Of a DNA stretch of 64,000 nt, positions 34,078 to 46,404 are shown piece after piece. How positions within the stretch are numbered: the first letter of the stretch is position 1; the number at the start of each line of letters is the position of its first letter. Source of the stretch: Merluccius polli (Eukaryota > Chordata > Actinopteri > Gadiformes > Merlucciidae); the NCBI GenBank assembly GCA_030340625.1, contig JAOPHQ010004268.1, positions 15,001 through 79,000 on the forward strand. Reading direction: 5' to 3'. The notes under the pieces are model-generated. The model worked only from the letters and a program-made list of their open reading frames with translations. It was not told the DNA's origin and did no database searches. Position numbers and translations under genes: made by a program.

Positions 34078-35570
34078 ATGGGATGGCCCTGTAAATTGTG
34101 CAGCACTGTTGTACCAACCAAGAGTGATATTTTAAATCATTACAGACTGCACCGTGGAACCTTTGGACAGAGCCATGCCTTGCCTTGTATTCATATAGGT
34201 TGCCCATGCTCTTTAAAATGCTGGAGTTCCCTCCGCTCTCATCTGTCAAGATACCATCCGGAAGTCAAATTCCTCAACTCACCTCAAGTAGGTCCTTCAT
34301 TCACCTGCCCTCTGTGTAAAAAAAACTGGATTTCCTAATGAAAAGGATTTTTTTAAACACATAGAGACTGTGAAATGTGTATTTGAAGGTTGTGATCACC
34401 AAACTAATGTGTATGGGACTTTTGCAACACACAAACACAGGAACCATACTCCACATACATCACAAGATTTCAAACCAGGGATTATCTCCGAGTTACCAGA
34501 AGAAGCACTTGATTTTGAAGCCTCTGAAGAGGATGGTAACCACAGTGGTGCTGATTATGAAGGCAGTAGCACTAATGCACACTATGAAGAGGAGGATGGA
34601 AGCAATGTTGTTGTAGAGTATATAGCGCCCCTCTTGTTGAAATTAGAGTGTTCATAATGTTTCAGTTTGGTGCATTGATGAATTGGTTGATGATCTTCAC
34701 TTTATAGCAAGTTCTGCCCCCATTTCTTTAGTTAAAAGTGTTATTGTTTCACATTTTACGAAAAATAACCAAACCATCAATGACACTTTTGCTGCATCTT
34801 TGGTGGAAGAATTGTGCAAATCCAAATGACATACAGGAATAATGGTATCACAGGTCTGGAGTAAAATTGCCAACAAAATTAATTCATTTATTATTCTATT
34901 AACTCTAGGACCCAAGTGCCTCTGCAGTGAAGAAGAGAGATGTGACTCTGAGATGCCTCATTGAGTACATGGGAGAGAGTGGACATGAGCTAATCTCTGA
35001 CTACTGTGTAAGTATTGTTTAAAAGTAGGTTTGGATCAGTCTGATGTATAATCTTAAATTGGGTTGACTTTTATGTGAACTGACTGAACCAGCAGTTGTC
35101 AGGTGGAGGTGGAGCATGCAGCTAGTTGGCAGGAGCCCCAGGATAGCCGATTAGCACAACACCACAGAGGGATGCCTTTCTGTCTTGTGTTTCCATGTGC
35201 TCTAAAAAAAAAAAAAAAAAAACAATGCTAACAAAAAAAACTCCCCTTAAGCAAGCATCAAAACATTTTAGTGTTACTGGTTTTTTGAATTTCTGGTGGT
35301 TCTATTCAGGTGTTTTATCATGTGGCTGGAAATGCATCTATTGTCTCAAGTCTTTTAATTTTCTTTCTAATTTTCAAGATCTCAAATTGGAATTCAAAGG
35401 TTTTCAAAATGGTCTTCACAAAAGTAATCATTATCTGAATTAAATCACACAACTTATATTAAATATAAAATGAGATTGTTATTCTTAATTACTGTGTTTG
35501 TATCTCAAAGGGAACTGCAGATACCACTGTTCATGAGGACCTGAAAATGAGGAATATGAGCATCTACGTC
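34078..35570 (+). pseudogene. C2H2 zinc-finger gene of a multicopy fish family (SAMD3-like), truncated
   Basis: The first coding exon starts with ATG at 34078 right after an acceptor: MGWPCKLCSTVV..H..H, PCIHIGCPCSLKCWSSLRSH then LSRYHPE, FTCPLCKK, and after a shift in an A run CVFEGCDHQTNVYGTFATHK then NHTPH. This series of C2H2 and C-x4/5-C fingers is typical of multicopy fish genes often named sterile-alpha-motif-domain 3-like (from memory). A further frame at about 34640-34830 holds CIDELVDDLHFIASSA. An exon at 34909-35007 (33 codons, DPSASAVKKRDVTLRCLIEY...) ends in TGT/gtaagt, and another begins at 35511 (GTADTTVHEDLKMRNMSIYV). The latter is cut by hAT-A at 35571. Two frameshifts make it non-functional. 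Confidence 0.6.
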
Positions 35571-35845
35571 CAGCACTCGAGTTGAGGGGGGATGAGGTGG
35601 GATGGCATCCCCCTTTGAAATAAAGATCGTCAAAATCATCCCCCTTCTAAAATGGCCATCCCCCTTCCCATCCCCTGTTATTATTTCACTATTTCAACAT
35701 TTAGTTTTTGCGAATATTGAATAGGCTAAAATACTGTGGACGAGGGGAACGTGCACATATAATGACACGACGATTTGTTTTAAATTGACGTCATGTCAGT
35801 CAGCGACATAGCAGCGCAGGTGCTGGTGCCGGTGATTTCAGCATC

Positions 35846-36651
35846 ATGGCCAAGCGACAAGGACAGCTTGACCTGAGGGACTTCGGCTTTAAGAGGGCAA
35901 GAAGTAGCACTGAAGGTAAGTCAAGAGTCAGGAATATTTTTGATATATCACCAAAGGCGGAATCTCTGGACAGAGGTGATAACAACACAGTTAACGATGT
36001 TAGTTTGGAGCTTTTTTTTCTTGTTAACTAACGCCAGCTAGCTAGCTAACGTCAGGTTAGACTTTACATTCACAAAGTTAATGTTAGATTTGATACATAA
36101 AATAAATCTTTTTTTTATGAGCGTTATCCGCCGTGTTACTCTGTCCTGTTCGTTCAGCGGCATCTGGTGGTTGAATGTCATTGTGCTATCTATCGTCGTT
36201 CGCCAAACATTCTATAACATATAAATAGCAAGTGCAAGGAAAGCCATTACTAGCCATTACTTTTCCTTGCATGAAATTAAAGACTAACAAAACTAACACA
36301 TTTTCTGGGGGAAACCCTGTTACTGGAATAGTAAACATTTCTCTAATTGAATATGGGCTAGGTGACTGCCCTCTTACTTTATCCAAAAAACCCTAACTTG
36401 ACAGTAGGCTACTTGACTGTCTGCTCATTCTAACATAGCGATAATGCCATTGTTTTCTTATAGAGGATAACCATGGCGAGGAAGCAGGATGGAGCGCAGA
36501 GGAGCCTAGAGCTGGAGGAGGAACAGGTTTGATCATTCTAAATAGACACTTTTCTTTTTGGAAGAGGGGGAAATGTAGCTAATCCTACCAAGGGGGGCTG
36601 TAACATAGATTTTATGTTTTTGTGGTAGAAAAAAGAAGAGAGGAGGAGGCA
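35846..36651 (+). pseudogene. hAT-A transposase, first three exons
   Basis: Exon 35846-35915 (MAKRQGQLDLRDFGFKRA then RSSTE) ends AAG/gtaagt; exon 36464-36526 lies between ttatag and gtttga; exon 36629-36651 starts after tggtag. Phases agree throughout and give an acidic linker ending EKRREEEA. The third exon is cut by hAT-B, with its 5-bp repeat AGGCA, and continues in frame at 57310 as EAGRDSADDSDG. The basic start with a short hydrophobic patch resembles other hAT N-termini. Confidence 0.75.
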
Positions 36652-37078
36652 CAGGGTGTATACAGAAATTCTTAAGTGGAATTACTACCTTTTACTACCT
36701 TTTTTTACTACCTTCACAATATGTTTTACTACCAGCACGACTTCAAGCTGCAACTGTAGCAGCCAAATTTCTAAGTGGCTCAATTGGGACCTTGAAAAAA
36801 GAGGAAGAAACTAGATAATAATAAAGTGCAACTTTACACTGTAATAACATTTAATGTGGTAATTATATTTCACTGGACACAACAACTGGCCAACACACAC
36901 ACACACAGAGCAAGCGAGCGAGAGAGAGAGAGAGGCCAGTCTGGACACAAAAACTGGCCAACACAGAGAGCCTTGAAAAATAAAAACTGCAACTTTACAC
37001 GGTGAGAGAGAGAGAGAATTGACAAATAAAAAGTGCAGCTTTACACTGTAATAATGACAAACAGGCAAACATACAAGG
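36652..37078. other. hAT-B 3' non-coding end
   Basis: Contains repeated tactacctttt near the left terminus and two copies of an acaacaactggccaacacac / acaaaaactggccaacacag block with GA runs (36890-37015). No gene. Confidence 0.6.
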
Positions 37079-37740
37079 TCACAAGTGCCTCAACTGTGTG
37101 GCCTTTTCTTCTATCATTTTTTCCACTTGGAGAAGTTCAGCTTTTTTGTCCTTGTGTCTTCTTCGAAGAGAGTTGGATTTTGTAATGAGCTCAGCCATCT
37201 TTGTTCCTGCCTTTCCCTCGGCCATCTCTGCACACTTGTCGGCGTCAATTTCAAGTGAATCGCACACACTATTGAGTACCCGCCGCTGGTTCCGGAGGTC
37301 CTCCAGCTCTTTCTCTGCTGCTTTCCTCTTCAGCTCTTGTGTGGCACTTTCCTTTTTTTTCCGCTCATTATCAAGGTAAAGCATGTATTGTGACCTCGCT
37401 GAAGCAGCAGAGGCCAGGAGCTCCTTGGTCAGAGGAACTTTAAGAATGCCACCACAGCCAATTACCTTATCGCAGATTAATCTGAGGGCTTCTAGAGATT
37501 CATCATAGAGGTTGCACGTTTCTACCTCCTTATTTACTGAGAAACCTCTCTCCACTGTGGCTTGTCCATGGGACAGGAGGAGAGCACTTTGGCAGAACTT
37601 TAGCAGGTCAGGAGGGGACGTGCAGAGTTTGGAGTGAAGAAAGACATCCAGACGCTGCGTCAGGGGTTGGAAGGAAACAAATTCTTCTTCTCTGCCCACA
37701 ACCGAGAGAAAGGATGTGAATTGCTGAATGATGACATCAC
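37079..37740 (-). pseudogene. hAT-B transposase, last exon (hAT dimerisation domain + coiled coil)
   Basis: Acceptor tcaatgtag at 37749-37741, exon from 37740 to stop at 37079. Joined to the previous exon it reads GGIAV-GDVIIQQFTSF. LLKFCQSALLLSHGQATVER then GFSVNKE is the hAT C-terminal dimerisation segment, in which ER-GFS replaces the usual ERSFS. About 120 residues of Lys/Glu-rich coiled coil follow (NERKKKESATQELKRKAAEK). This exon is intact. Longer open sequence upstream (to 37876) is intron. Confidence 0.85.
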
Positions 37741-38300
37741 CTACATTGACAGGAAAATTAAGATATATTAATTTCATTAACACATTCCAGTCAACTGCTT
37801 CATCATCCATTCGACAAAAGTACATACAGTACATCGTAGATACACATAACAGTATCCTAGAGCAGGAGGTTCTCAACCTGGGGGCACGGAGGTCTTGTCT
37901 AAATTACAAATGTATCATGACAATTGCACATCTGTGATTTGTTTTGCACACAATGAGCTAAATCTGCTTGCAAGGTGCCAAAACACCTACATCAAACAGG
38001 TAGAGTAAAATCACACCACTCACAAGAAAACTGGATGTGACCATCAAAACAAAGAGAAGTAGAATCATTTGAGTGCTTGAAATCATGCATCGACAATGGG
38101 GCCCAACTTGCAAAAGGTTGAGAACCCATGATATAGAGAGCTATGAGAGCTTAGTTTTTTTTTTTTTTTTTTTTTGCTTTTACCAAAGTTTAATTTGGTA
38201 AAAGCAAGACACTTTCACACCTCTCAGAAAACCACAAATGAGATTCCTAGCACAAGACCATCTTATCCACTTCTACTGTCCCTATACAATATTTTCTTAC

Positions 38301-38881
38301 CAACTGCAATGCCACCTGCCAGCTTCTGTCCCTGGATGAAAGTCTGTACTAATGACTTCATCTGTGAGATGCACCACTCTGGATCCCTGACCATCCTTGT
38401 AGGATCCAAGCAGGTAATCTGCCTAACAATGGGGAATTTCAATGGGGATTATTCCTGCAGTTTCTTTACAATCTTAATCAGACACTGCAAACACTCTTTT
38501 CTGAGTTGGAGTACAGAGAGTTCCCCTATCTTGGTTCCTGGTTTGCCCAGGATTGCCTATTAAGGAACATTAAGGAACATTCATGTCAATGCTTTCTTTG
38601 AAAGAAAATGGTTGCATAACTTCTTGTGATGATTATATTAATACTGAACCAATTGTATTTGCTATAATCGATTTGTGCGGGCATCACAATTCACACATTC
38701 ACCTCACAAAACAAAAACAAACTACAATGGGAATTACCTTGATGGCAGATTCAGCCCCCAAGCCTATATCTACCCTTTTGAGGGAGACCCAGTTCTTCTC
38801 CTCAGAGATGTCCAATTTAATCAGCTGCAGGGGGGTTCTGTCCTGTAGGAGTTCCCTTTTGATGAACCGCAGCAGTAAACT
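38301..38881 (-). pseudogene. hAT-B transposase, exons 3 and 4
   Basis: Exon 3 is 38881-38738 (48 codons, SLLLRFIKRELLQDRTPLQL to GLGAESAIK), bounded by catcag and gtaatt. Exon 4 is 38556-38301, bounded by ttaatag and gtaaga, and reads AILGKPGTKIGELSV, then RQITCLDPTRMVRDPEWC and TFIQGQKLAGGIAV. One in-frame TAA interrupts exon 4 after KKLQE (near 38448). Phases join correctly to exons 2 and 5. Confidence 0.8.
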
Positions 38882-38981
38882 CTGATGATGACAACAAGCA
38901 AATAGTTAGCAAGCTATTCCTATCAATTAATACAGGTTTACATTCAAATGAATTAAAACAAATCTTTACAGTGATAATTAC

Positions 38982-39562
38982 CATCAGGAGCTCAGTTAAA
39001 TCTTTTGCCAAAAAAGGCAACACTGGCTCGTCTGTTTGGTATTTTTTCAGAAAGGGTTAAAACTTCTTGCAATGGCGAGGAAGAATTGGAGCTTTGGTAT
39101 TAAGAGTGGATCCACTTGTGCTGCCAGGATGGCATCATAAGAGGCCGTGTTCGGTTTTTGGACCTTCTTAGCCTCAGCAGCATCGACATACTTCTGAATC
39201 ATGGGCCAAACTTCCAGGACTCTCTCTGCAACCGGCACATTTTCCACCCATCTGTGGCCGCAGAAAGAGAGGGGAAAGCAAGAGGACCCGGTGATGTTGG
39301 TGTAATCCTCTCTCCGGGCAGGAACGTTGTGGAAGAGGAAATGGAGCGCGCGCAGGAGTTTGTCAATTTGCCAGGCTGTAAAGCCTGCCTTCATGGCATT
39401 GTGGAGGGTGTGAAGTCCACAGCTCCCAACCATCAGGACTTGAGCACCTCCATACAGCTCAGCATGCGCCTTTTGAAGGAGATCCAGGAGTTTAAAGTTG
39501 ACATTGGGGCCATCCATTCCTACTGAGAGAAGCTGCGTCATGTTGAGTTGTGCAACACATTC
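38982..39562 (-). pseudogene. hAT-B transposase, exon 2 (central region)
   Basis: Starts after caatacag (39570-39563) and ends ATG/gtaatt at 38982. It reads ECVAQLNMTQLLSVGMDGPN, then VGSCGLHTLHNAMKAGF, LLRALHFLFHNVPARREDY and GHRWVENVPVAERVLEVWP, the central region of a hAT transposase: a catalytic D in GMDGP, then a C-x2-H pair, then an R-W element. A one-base loss near 39047 shifts the frame before PVLPFLAKDLTELLM. The preceding exon lies 16.7 kb away at 56256. Confidence 0.85.
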
Positions 39563-40545
39563 CTGTATTGTCACACAGAAGAAAGTTTGTTTGAATAACA
39601 TTTATTGTTGAAGTAAACCACATTCAATATACAAACAGACAGTAATACTGTATATGCTTCAATTAAAAATGTAGACAAACTTAGCCCATAATTACAGCCT
39701 CATAATAATTATTATAGCCTTATTATCCTAAAGTAAAACACGAGTCAGGTGTTGGGATACATTTGACAGTGATAGATATTAGGCCTATGTCAAGGACTGC
39801 TTTGTCAAAGTTAGATCATTGGTTCTCCAGCTGTGGCTCACTATTGGTGCTACTCAGGATATGCGTAAACATACAATAGCATAATTTAAACAAAATCCCT
39901 ATAATTTAAGTTTGGCTTTATCAGAGCCATGCTTAACCTTCTGATTAAGCATAACAGTAAGGCTATAACACTTTTAGTCAGGTGGCTTAACGAAAATACC
40001 GATACCGACTGGACAAAAGCACCAAACTTTGCATGGGTCTTCCTTAGGGCTTAGTAGTCAAATTTAGCCTAGGAGCCACCCCTCCCCCCTCCCTATTTAA
40101 TATTTAAGGGTATTTTTCAGAATTCGGGCCCATTTGTCAGAATTCGGCCCATTTCTGTCCACAGACAGGGTGTAATTATATTAAAAACGAATTACATCTA
40201 ATACATTTTAGATCCATTAATTAGTATAAACAAAAACAAGCCTAGACTTTTTTTATGGTTGCTCTTACTAATGATTTTAACACATTTTATTGGTGTTTAG
40301 TGGTACAATATCTGTGGTTTGGTGTTGTCCGCCACCATAGTTTTCACATGTCGTGCCATATCTCAAACATTATTTATCACCAGAGGGTGGGGGAGAGTCT
40401 GTGGGGGAGGGGGAGTTCGGGGGAGGGGGCAGCAGGGCATGTTTGGTGCTTTTGTCCAGCCTGTGTTAAGAATTGCAGGAAGGGACTCAAACGCAGACCC
40501 AATGCAGGAAAGAACTCAGAATTTATTCAAAAACAGTTAACACTC

Positions 40546-40917
40546 TCAGAAGTCCAGAACACATTTACATTTGCAAAGTGGTGAACAGTCCAGGTTTGCT
40601 TTGCCACAGCTGCAGTTGGAACAGTCTCCTTTGCAGGAACATTTAATGAGCTCCCTGCACGCTCTTGAAACTTCTGGAGTTGTCATCCAAACAGGCACCC
40701 ATAAGTTGGATACCTTGTTCCAGGCATACTGTTGTGGAGAAGGAACCACCTGCTGTGTTTGTGTGCTGGTAGTCCAGATTCCTGCTTGATACACTGCTCG
40801 TCTCAGGTGCTGGAGCAGTGCATCCTGGGTGGGTGGCAATTTGTCCATTGCCAGATTCTTCTTGCAGAAAAGTTCCTTTCTTGCTTCATTGACTGAGGTC
40901 AAAGGGCTGGTTTTGTC
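40546..40917 (-). pseudogene. inverted duplicate of the 3' part of the FEN-like gene
   Basis: The minus frame reads the same last 118 residues (MTSVNEARKELFCKK to CKCKCVLDF) as the + frame ending at 41996. It has no upstream coding part in this orientation, so it is a by-product of the palindromic structure. Confidence 0.9.
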
Positions 40918-40920
40918 TTA

Positions 40921-41996
40921 CTTACTTACACCACAGACAGTTTGAAAGAGTCTACCCGAGAAAAGCGAGGCACAGGTGTACGAAGGAAAGTATCAAGTCA
41001 TACCAAGCTTCCTGGCAATTGGATGGACTTCCTTCGGGACTCAATGAACAAGGAGGAACTGTTTGGTTTTTTGACTTCCAAGATTAAAGAGTTTAGCTGG
41101 CCACAAGACAAGGCTGTCTACGCCACATCAGGGCCAGCTGTGGTATCCATTGGTTCCAGCAGCCCCATGAACAACTGCAATCAGGAGGAAGCAGACACGA
41201 GGCTTGTAGTCCACATTCTTCATGCACTGGAACAAGGGGAGACGAAGTTCCTGGTACGTACAGTGGATACAGATGTCATTGTCATACTTGTTGGCACCTT
41301 CCATGACATGCTTGCGACTCAACCTTTGGTCGACATCTGGGTTGCTTTTGGTATGGGCAAGAATTACAGGTTTTACCACATCAACACCATCTGTGCAAGC
41401 CTCGGGAGTCACGATCAAAAGGCCTACCTGTGTTCCATGCATACTCTGGCTGTGACACGACCTCTGCATTCAATGGAAAAGGCAAGAAGTCAGTATGGCA
41501 AGCCTGGCAGTCTTATGAAGATGTTACAGAGACATTTGTATTTCTGGCCAACCATCCCTTCCAGCAGCTCGAACTGGATGATGAATCATTCCAGAAGCTC
41601 GAGAGACTGACTGTTATTCTGTATGACAAAACCAGCCCTTTGACCTCAGTCAATGAAGCAAGAAAGGAACTTTTCTGCAAGAAGAATCTGGCAATGGACA
41701 AATTGCCACCCACCCAGGATGCACTGCTCCAGCACCTGAGACGAGCAGTGTATCAAGCAGGAATCTGGACTACCAGCACACAAACACAGCAGGTGGTTCC
41801 TTCTCCACAACAGTATGCCTGGAACAAGGTATCCAACTTATGGGTGCCTGTTTGGATGACAACTCCAGAAGTTTCAAGAGCGTGCAGGGAGCTCATTAAA
41901 TGTTCCTGCAAAGGAGACTGTTCCAACTGCAGCTGTGGCAAAGCAAACCTGGACTGTTCACCACTTTGCAAATGTAAATGTGTTCTGGACTTCTGA
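40921..41996 (+). pseudogene. FEN1/PIN-like transposon protein, 5'-truncated copy
   Basis: From about 40942 the frame gives LPGNWMDFLRDSMNKEELFG, NCNQEEADTRLVVHILHALE and RTVDTDVIVILVGTF. A frameshift near 41440 leads to HAYSGCDTTSAFNGKGKKSV, a long helical part, and a C-terminal cysteine cluster CSCKGDCSNCSCGKANLDC then CKCKCVLDF, with stop at 41994-41996. The motif order EEADTR, DTDV, GCDT, GKGK matches the gene at 30193-33123, so both belong to one family. The N-terminal region is missing, replaced by the inverted 3' arm. Confidence 0.75.
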
Positions 41997-42753
41997 GAGT
42001 GTTAACTGTTTTTGAATAAATTCTGAGTTCTTTCCTGCATTGGGTCTGCGTTTGAGTCCCTTCCTGCAATTCTTAACACAGGCTGGACAAAAGCACCAAA
42101 CATGCCCTGCTGCCCCCTCCCCCGAACTCCCCCTCCCCCACAGACTCTCCCCCACCCTCTGGTGATAAATAATGTTTGAGATATGGCACGACATGTGAAA
42201 ACTATGGTGGCGGACAACACCAAACCACAGATATTGTACCACTAAACACCAATAAAATGTGTTAAAATCATTAGTAAGAGCAACCATAAAAAAAAGTCTA
42301 GGCTTGTTTTTGTTTATACTAATTAATGGATCTAAAATGTATTAGATGTAATTCGTTTTTAATATAATTACACCCTGTCCTGTGGACAGAAATGGGCCGA
42401 ATTCTGAAAAATGGGCCTGAATTCTGAAAAATACCCTTAAATATTAAATAGGGAGGGGGGAGGGGTGGCTCCTAGGCTAAAAGTGACTACCAAGCCCTAA
42501 GGAAGCCTCATGCAAAATGTGGTGCTTTTGTCCGCCCGGTAACGGTAATGTCGAAAATACTCGTTAAGCCACCTGACTATTTGCCCTTCACAAGCCATGT
42601 GACTGTAGGTCAATGTTACTCATTGAGCCAATTTGAGAGCTTGAGTATTTACAAATAGTCTACTCCAATTTCCATTTAAACTAATAACAAGCTTTGTTGG
42701 CTGATACGGCCCTTTTTAAATTAGATACATTTTCCAATACCTATTATAGCTAC

Positions 42754-43249
42754 TAGGGATGGGCATAATTAATCGATTGTCGATCAATTTATATTGTTAT
42801 CGATCAAAAGGACGTTGTGTTGCATACTGTGAGTCTTGAAGCGGTGCCCGGTGATCGCGGCTTTAGTTCCCCGTGTCTGATCGCTGTAATTCGGAGCGTG
42901 AATATCGGTTGAATATCTAATATCTTTCTCACTTTAAAAAACACTTTAGTATTTTTTAAGACGATAGTCGCACACAGGGCCGTGCAGAGACCCTTTGAGG
43001 GGATTTCTGTTGCGCGATTGTTGAGCGCGGGGGGGGGGTGCTACCGGAGGATTTCTGTTGCGCGATTGTTGAGCGGGGGTGTGCTACCGGACGATTTCTG
43101 TTGCGCAATTGTTGAGCGCGGGGGGGGGGGGGGGGCAAAAGGGCACTTTGGTCCGCTCAAAAGGGCACTTCGGTCCTTCAAAGGGAAAAGGGCAGGGGCT
43201 CGGGCACCCATAGCCCCCCCCTCTGCACGTGCCTGGTCGCACATCCCTA
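42754..43249. mobile_element. small hAT-like element (TAGGGATG ends)
   Basis: TAGGGATG at 42754 and CATCCCTA ending at 43249. The flanks ATAGCTAC and GTAACTAC agree in 6 of 8 bases, as an aged 8-bp TSD would. It contains the smaller hAT at 42975-43235. Confidence 0.55.
42975..43235. mobile_element. tiny hAT element, 8-bp TSD GTCGCACA
   Basis: Begins CAGGGCCGTGCAGAG and ends CTCTGCACGTGCCTG. GTCGCACA stands on both sides (42967-42974, 43236-43243). Inside are three tandem copies of a unit with gatttctgttgcgc(g/a)attg and G runs. 261 bp, non-coding. Confidence 0.88.
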
Positions 43250-44659
43250 GTAACTACGCCGTGAAGGTGAACCCTCCCGGACTCCGCTATTAACATGAAC
43301 CGCTCCGCTGGAGGAGCCGCACATCCACACGCACCGGACACCAGAATACAAACAAACATATTTTCCATTTGCTTGCTTTTAAATAAAGTCGTGTGCAGTT
43401 ATACGGATAAATAGGATTATTGATTAATGACCAATCGCGTAGCGGTCAAGACAGCCGTCTCTCGGTTCGCGTGGTCAAGCCAGCCGCTCCATTTCAATAT
43501 TTCCATAACTGACATTTTAGCAAAACGTTCAGCCTCATATATGTTTTCTGACTAAGGTATTGCTTTTAGATAGTTCATGCAATTGTTTCTAAATGTGTGG
43601 CTCATCTTTTTGTTGCGAGCCTTTTCCGAGCGCCAGCTGCATATTGTAGCCTATATAGGCCAACACGGTCTCACACCCAACTCGTCACATATTGAGGCCT
43701 GGGCACTGACCCATGTAGTCAACATTTGCAGCAGAAGGTACCCCCCTAGCGTCGCTCCTGGACGACTCGCGCCGCCCCATAGACCTGGGGGGGCGCGGCT
43801 AAGTCACGTCAGGTGAAGCTAGCTGGGATAAGCGGCATGCTTGAATAGACCTCGCGATCGCTCACAGAATCACCGATCGGAACATGGCGTTTCATACGTC
43901 ACGGCCGTTGAACAGCTCCTTATTGGATACCCGACCCAAGCCCGACGGGACCCGAGGGGACCCGACGGTACCCGACGGGCCGGGTCGGGTTCGGACAGAT
44001 ATTTAGAAATTATGCTCGGGTTCGGGTCGGGCTCGGTGACGTCTGCGCGATTTGAAATGTGCAATTTAAAACAGCTTATTATGCATGGTAGCCAATGGGC
44101 TGTTTCACATGTTGCAAAGGTTCGATTGTGTGATTAAAATACATTTTATAAATAGGACATACCTGACTACGTTGGTCCAAAGTGCCAAACGTAGAGGGGT
44201 TACAATAATGGCCCTTAAATTGTATGACTGTTACATTTTTTCTGCCTATTCTTTTCCCATGGTTTTGCGTCCAAGTCACGTGACTTTCAAGATTCACGTG
44301 ACTTTTTCAGATTCCACATAGGACTCCCTTGTGATGTCACTAGTGTTGCTTTCGTCAACGAAAATTATGACTAAATATCGTCGTCAACGAACCTTTATCA
44401 CGTGACGAAAACGAGACGAGACGCAACGAAAATGGTGGTCATGTGACGAAAACTATAATCAAATTTATAATGCAATATTGTTGACGAATAAAAACGGGAC
44501 TAAATGTGGTTTTCAAAATAAAAACTCTTTTCGTCCCGTTCATTTCGTCCCGCTATTATTATTATTTTGAAATATTTCTGTTTCCTGAGTCTCGGGGCTG
44601 CATCAGCGCACTGCGAAGACGCAAGCGACGTCACTTCCTCAGTCCCCACTCGCGGCAAG

Positions 44660-45045
44660 TGTGGGGTTGTGTTCCGAGGAAGGAGGCCGCCGACACAGGA
44701 ATCGCTTTTAACTCACTTTATTTGTTTAGGTTTAGTTATCTTAATCTACCAAGCATGTGGGGAAAGTAAATGTAAATGCCACGCGCGTGGAGAGATCGTC
44801 CGCGCGTCCCTCTGGAGGTCTGCCTGAACGATTCTGATCCTAACCGGATGTTTCCGCCGGATGCCTCTGGGCAGGAGGCGTGGCCTCCATGACGCACAAT
44901 GGCTAGCGTTAAGCGCCGCCCCCAGTATATTGTTTGGCGCCATCATGTGTTGAGGTGCAGTTACTACAACTTGTATATTTATTTCTACTCCTGGCTATGT
45001 GCAGATATTTTACAGCCTGATGATACATGTTATTAATTCGCAACA
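44660..45045 (-). repeat. LTR (3' LTR in minus orientation)
   Basis: Reads identically to 51587-51972 by eye over 386 bp. Bounded TG...CA. Related to the solo LTR at 63070-63475. Confidence 0.95.
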
Positions 45046-45058
45046 GTCCCTCCTTGGT
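45046..45058 (-). promoter_or_regulatory. polypurine tract candidate
   Basis: On the minus strand the bases right before the 3' LTR read accaaggagggac, the expected place for plus-strand priming. Assigned by position and composition only. Confidence 0.5.
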
Positions 45059-45870
45059 CATCACTGATGACCATACTATAAATTAATAATGCTATGTATC
45101 ATGTAAGGTCTAAAAATGGTGAGTATAAATTCAAGCGAAAAGAAAAACATCAACATCACCAATCGACTTAGTTCGGGAAAACCTCTTCTAGACAGTAGGA
45201 AAACCTGTCGCATCTCTAAATTGGATGGCATTCACCTTGGTGTGTCTCAAAGAATACATGGGCCGTAGCCAACAGTAGACAAATTATCATCACATCATAC
45301 AATCCATATGTCATACCATTATCACAGTATCCTGAGGACAGAAAGGCATAGTAGTTAATGCATTGTAATTTCCCCATATGAAATCCCTTCAAATACTTAT
45401 ATGCATGTATAACCAAAATCGAATACCTCCAGGTATAAGAACAGACATTACCGTGTTAGCAGCATTAACCCTATATAGATCTAAAAAACGCCCTGTAGAC
45501 TAGCATGCAATTGCTCAGATGGTTTCCATGCACGCAGGTTACTCAAAGATCATCAGTGTTATCCCCCGTATCTGTAGCCAACCTCAAGTCGGACAGTTCA
45601 TGAATTCAATGCCCATCTTGTGATCCATAGGCAAGGCCCACACGCCAAGGTTACCAACACGTACCCATGTGTGCCTTCCCCACGGATCCACTCATCACCA
45701 GTAGTCAGAACATTTTAGCAGCGTCAAAAGATTCATCCGTTTCATTATTAAAGCAATCATGGGACTACAGCATAACACATTCCGTACTTATAATGCATTG
45801 TATTGACAACCGTGAAGCATACTGTGTATTTAATAATTCAACATTCAAGTAAAACAGGTGCCATGTCCTC

Positions 45871-46164
45871 CTAGACACAGGTGCCGAACTCCAGGATATC
45901 AGGTACCACAGCCTGATCAAATCGGGGCGCTCCACTGTCCCCTGCACACTCTCGGGTACACCTGGTCACCTTTCTCCACCCTGGTTGGTGGTTCGTCCTT
46001 TGGCTCTGCACTCTGTTTCTCGGAAATGTCAGTTTCTTGAGTGTCCCGTTCACTCTTTCCACCATTCCCAGTGAATGTAACATAACCGCTTGTTTGATGG
46101 GTAACTGCTGCACCACCCGGTGTTGGCGCTGTAGTTTTGACACAGCAGTGGAAAGAGCTAACAA
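45871..46164 (-). pseudogene. possible integrase scrap in the LTR element
   Basis: The minus frame contains HSLGMVERVNGTLKK, resembling the G-x-V-E-R-x-N-x-T-L-K motif near the end of retroviral/gypsy integrase cores. The rest of the 97 codons does not look like integrase. Its place near the 3' LTR fits a pol remnant in minus orientation. Weak. Confidence 0.35.
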
Positions 46165-46404
46165 GTTAAGGTATTAAACACAGCATAACAGCATTAGGCG
46201 TTGTCGTAGTAATTCCCAATTTTCTATGTCAATAAACTATTTAGCTTATGCATTAGATCCTTTCCCAACAGATTGCTGAAGTATTTCCCAATGATTACTT
46301 TAACCTGGTCCTTGCAAATGTTCAAAGACCATATGTCTGACTTATGTAAATTCAACATTTAAACGAATAAAACAAAAAAACAAAAAATCTAAATGCACAA
46401 TTAC

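Larger units (their letters stand above)
39975..42579 (+). mobile_element. palindromic transposon carrying a FEN-like gene
   Basis: Two arms of about 945 bp, 39975-40917 and 41625-42579, are inverted copies that both end TAGTCAGGTGGCTTAACGA. The inner 647 bp from each arm encode identical peptides in mirror frames. The 707-bp centre carries the middle of the gene whose 3' part lies in the right arm. The flanks share only TTT (39972-39974; 42580-42582), a possible 3-bp TSD. Confidence 0.85.

Noticed and set aside
40255..40584. 109-codon frame repeated at 41958-42287
   Set aside because: Lies in 3' non-coding DNA of the palindromic element; identity reflects recent duplication.
43870..44064. 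64-codon frame found identically at 55333-55527
   Set aside because: Its conservation is due to the inverted repeat arms of the foldback, not to coding selection; sequence is a GC-rich cccgac repeat.
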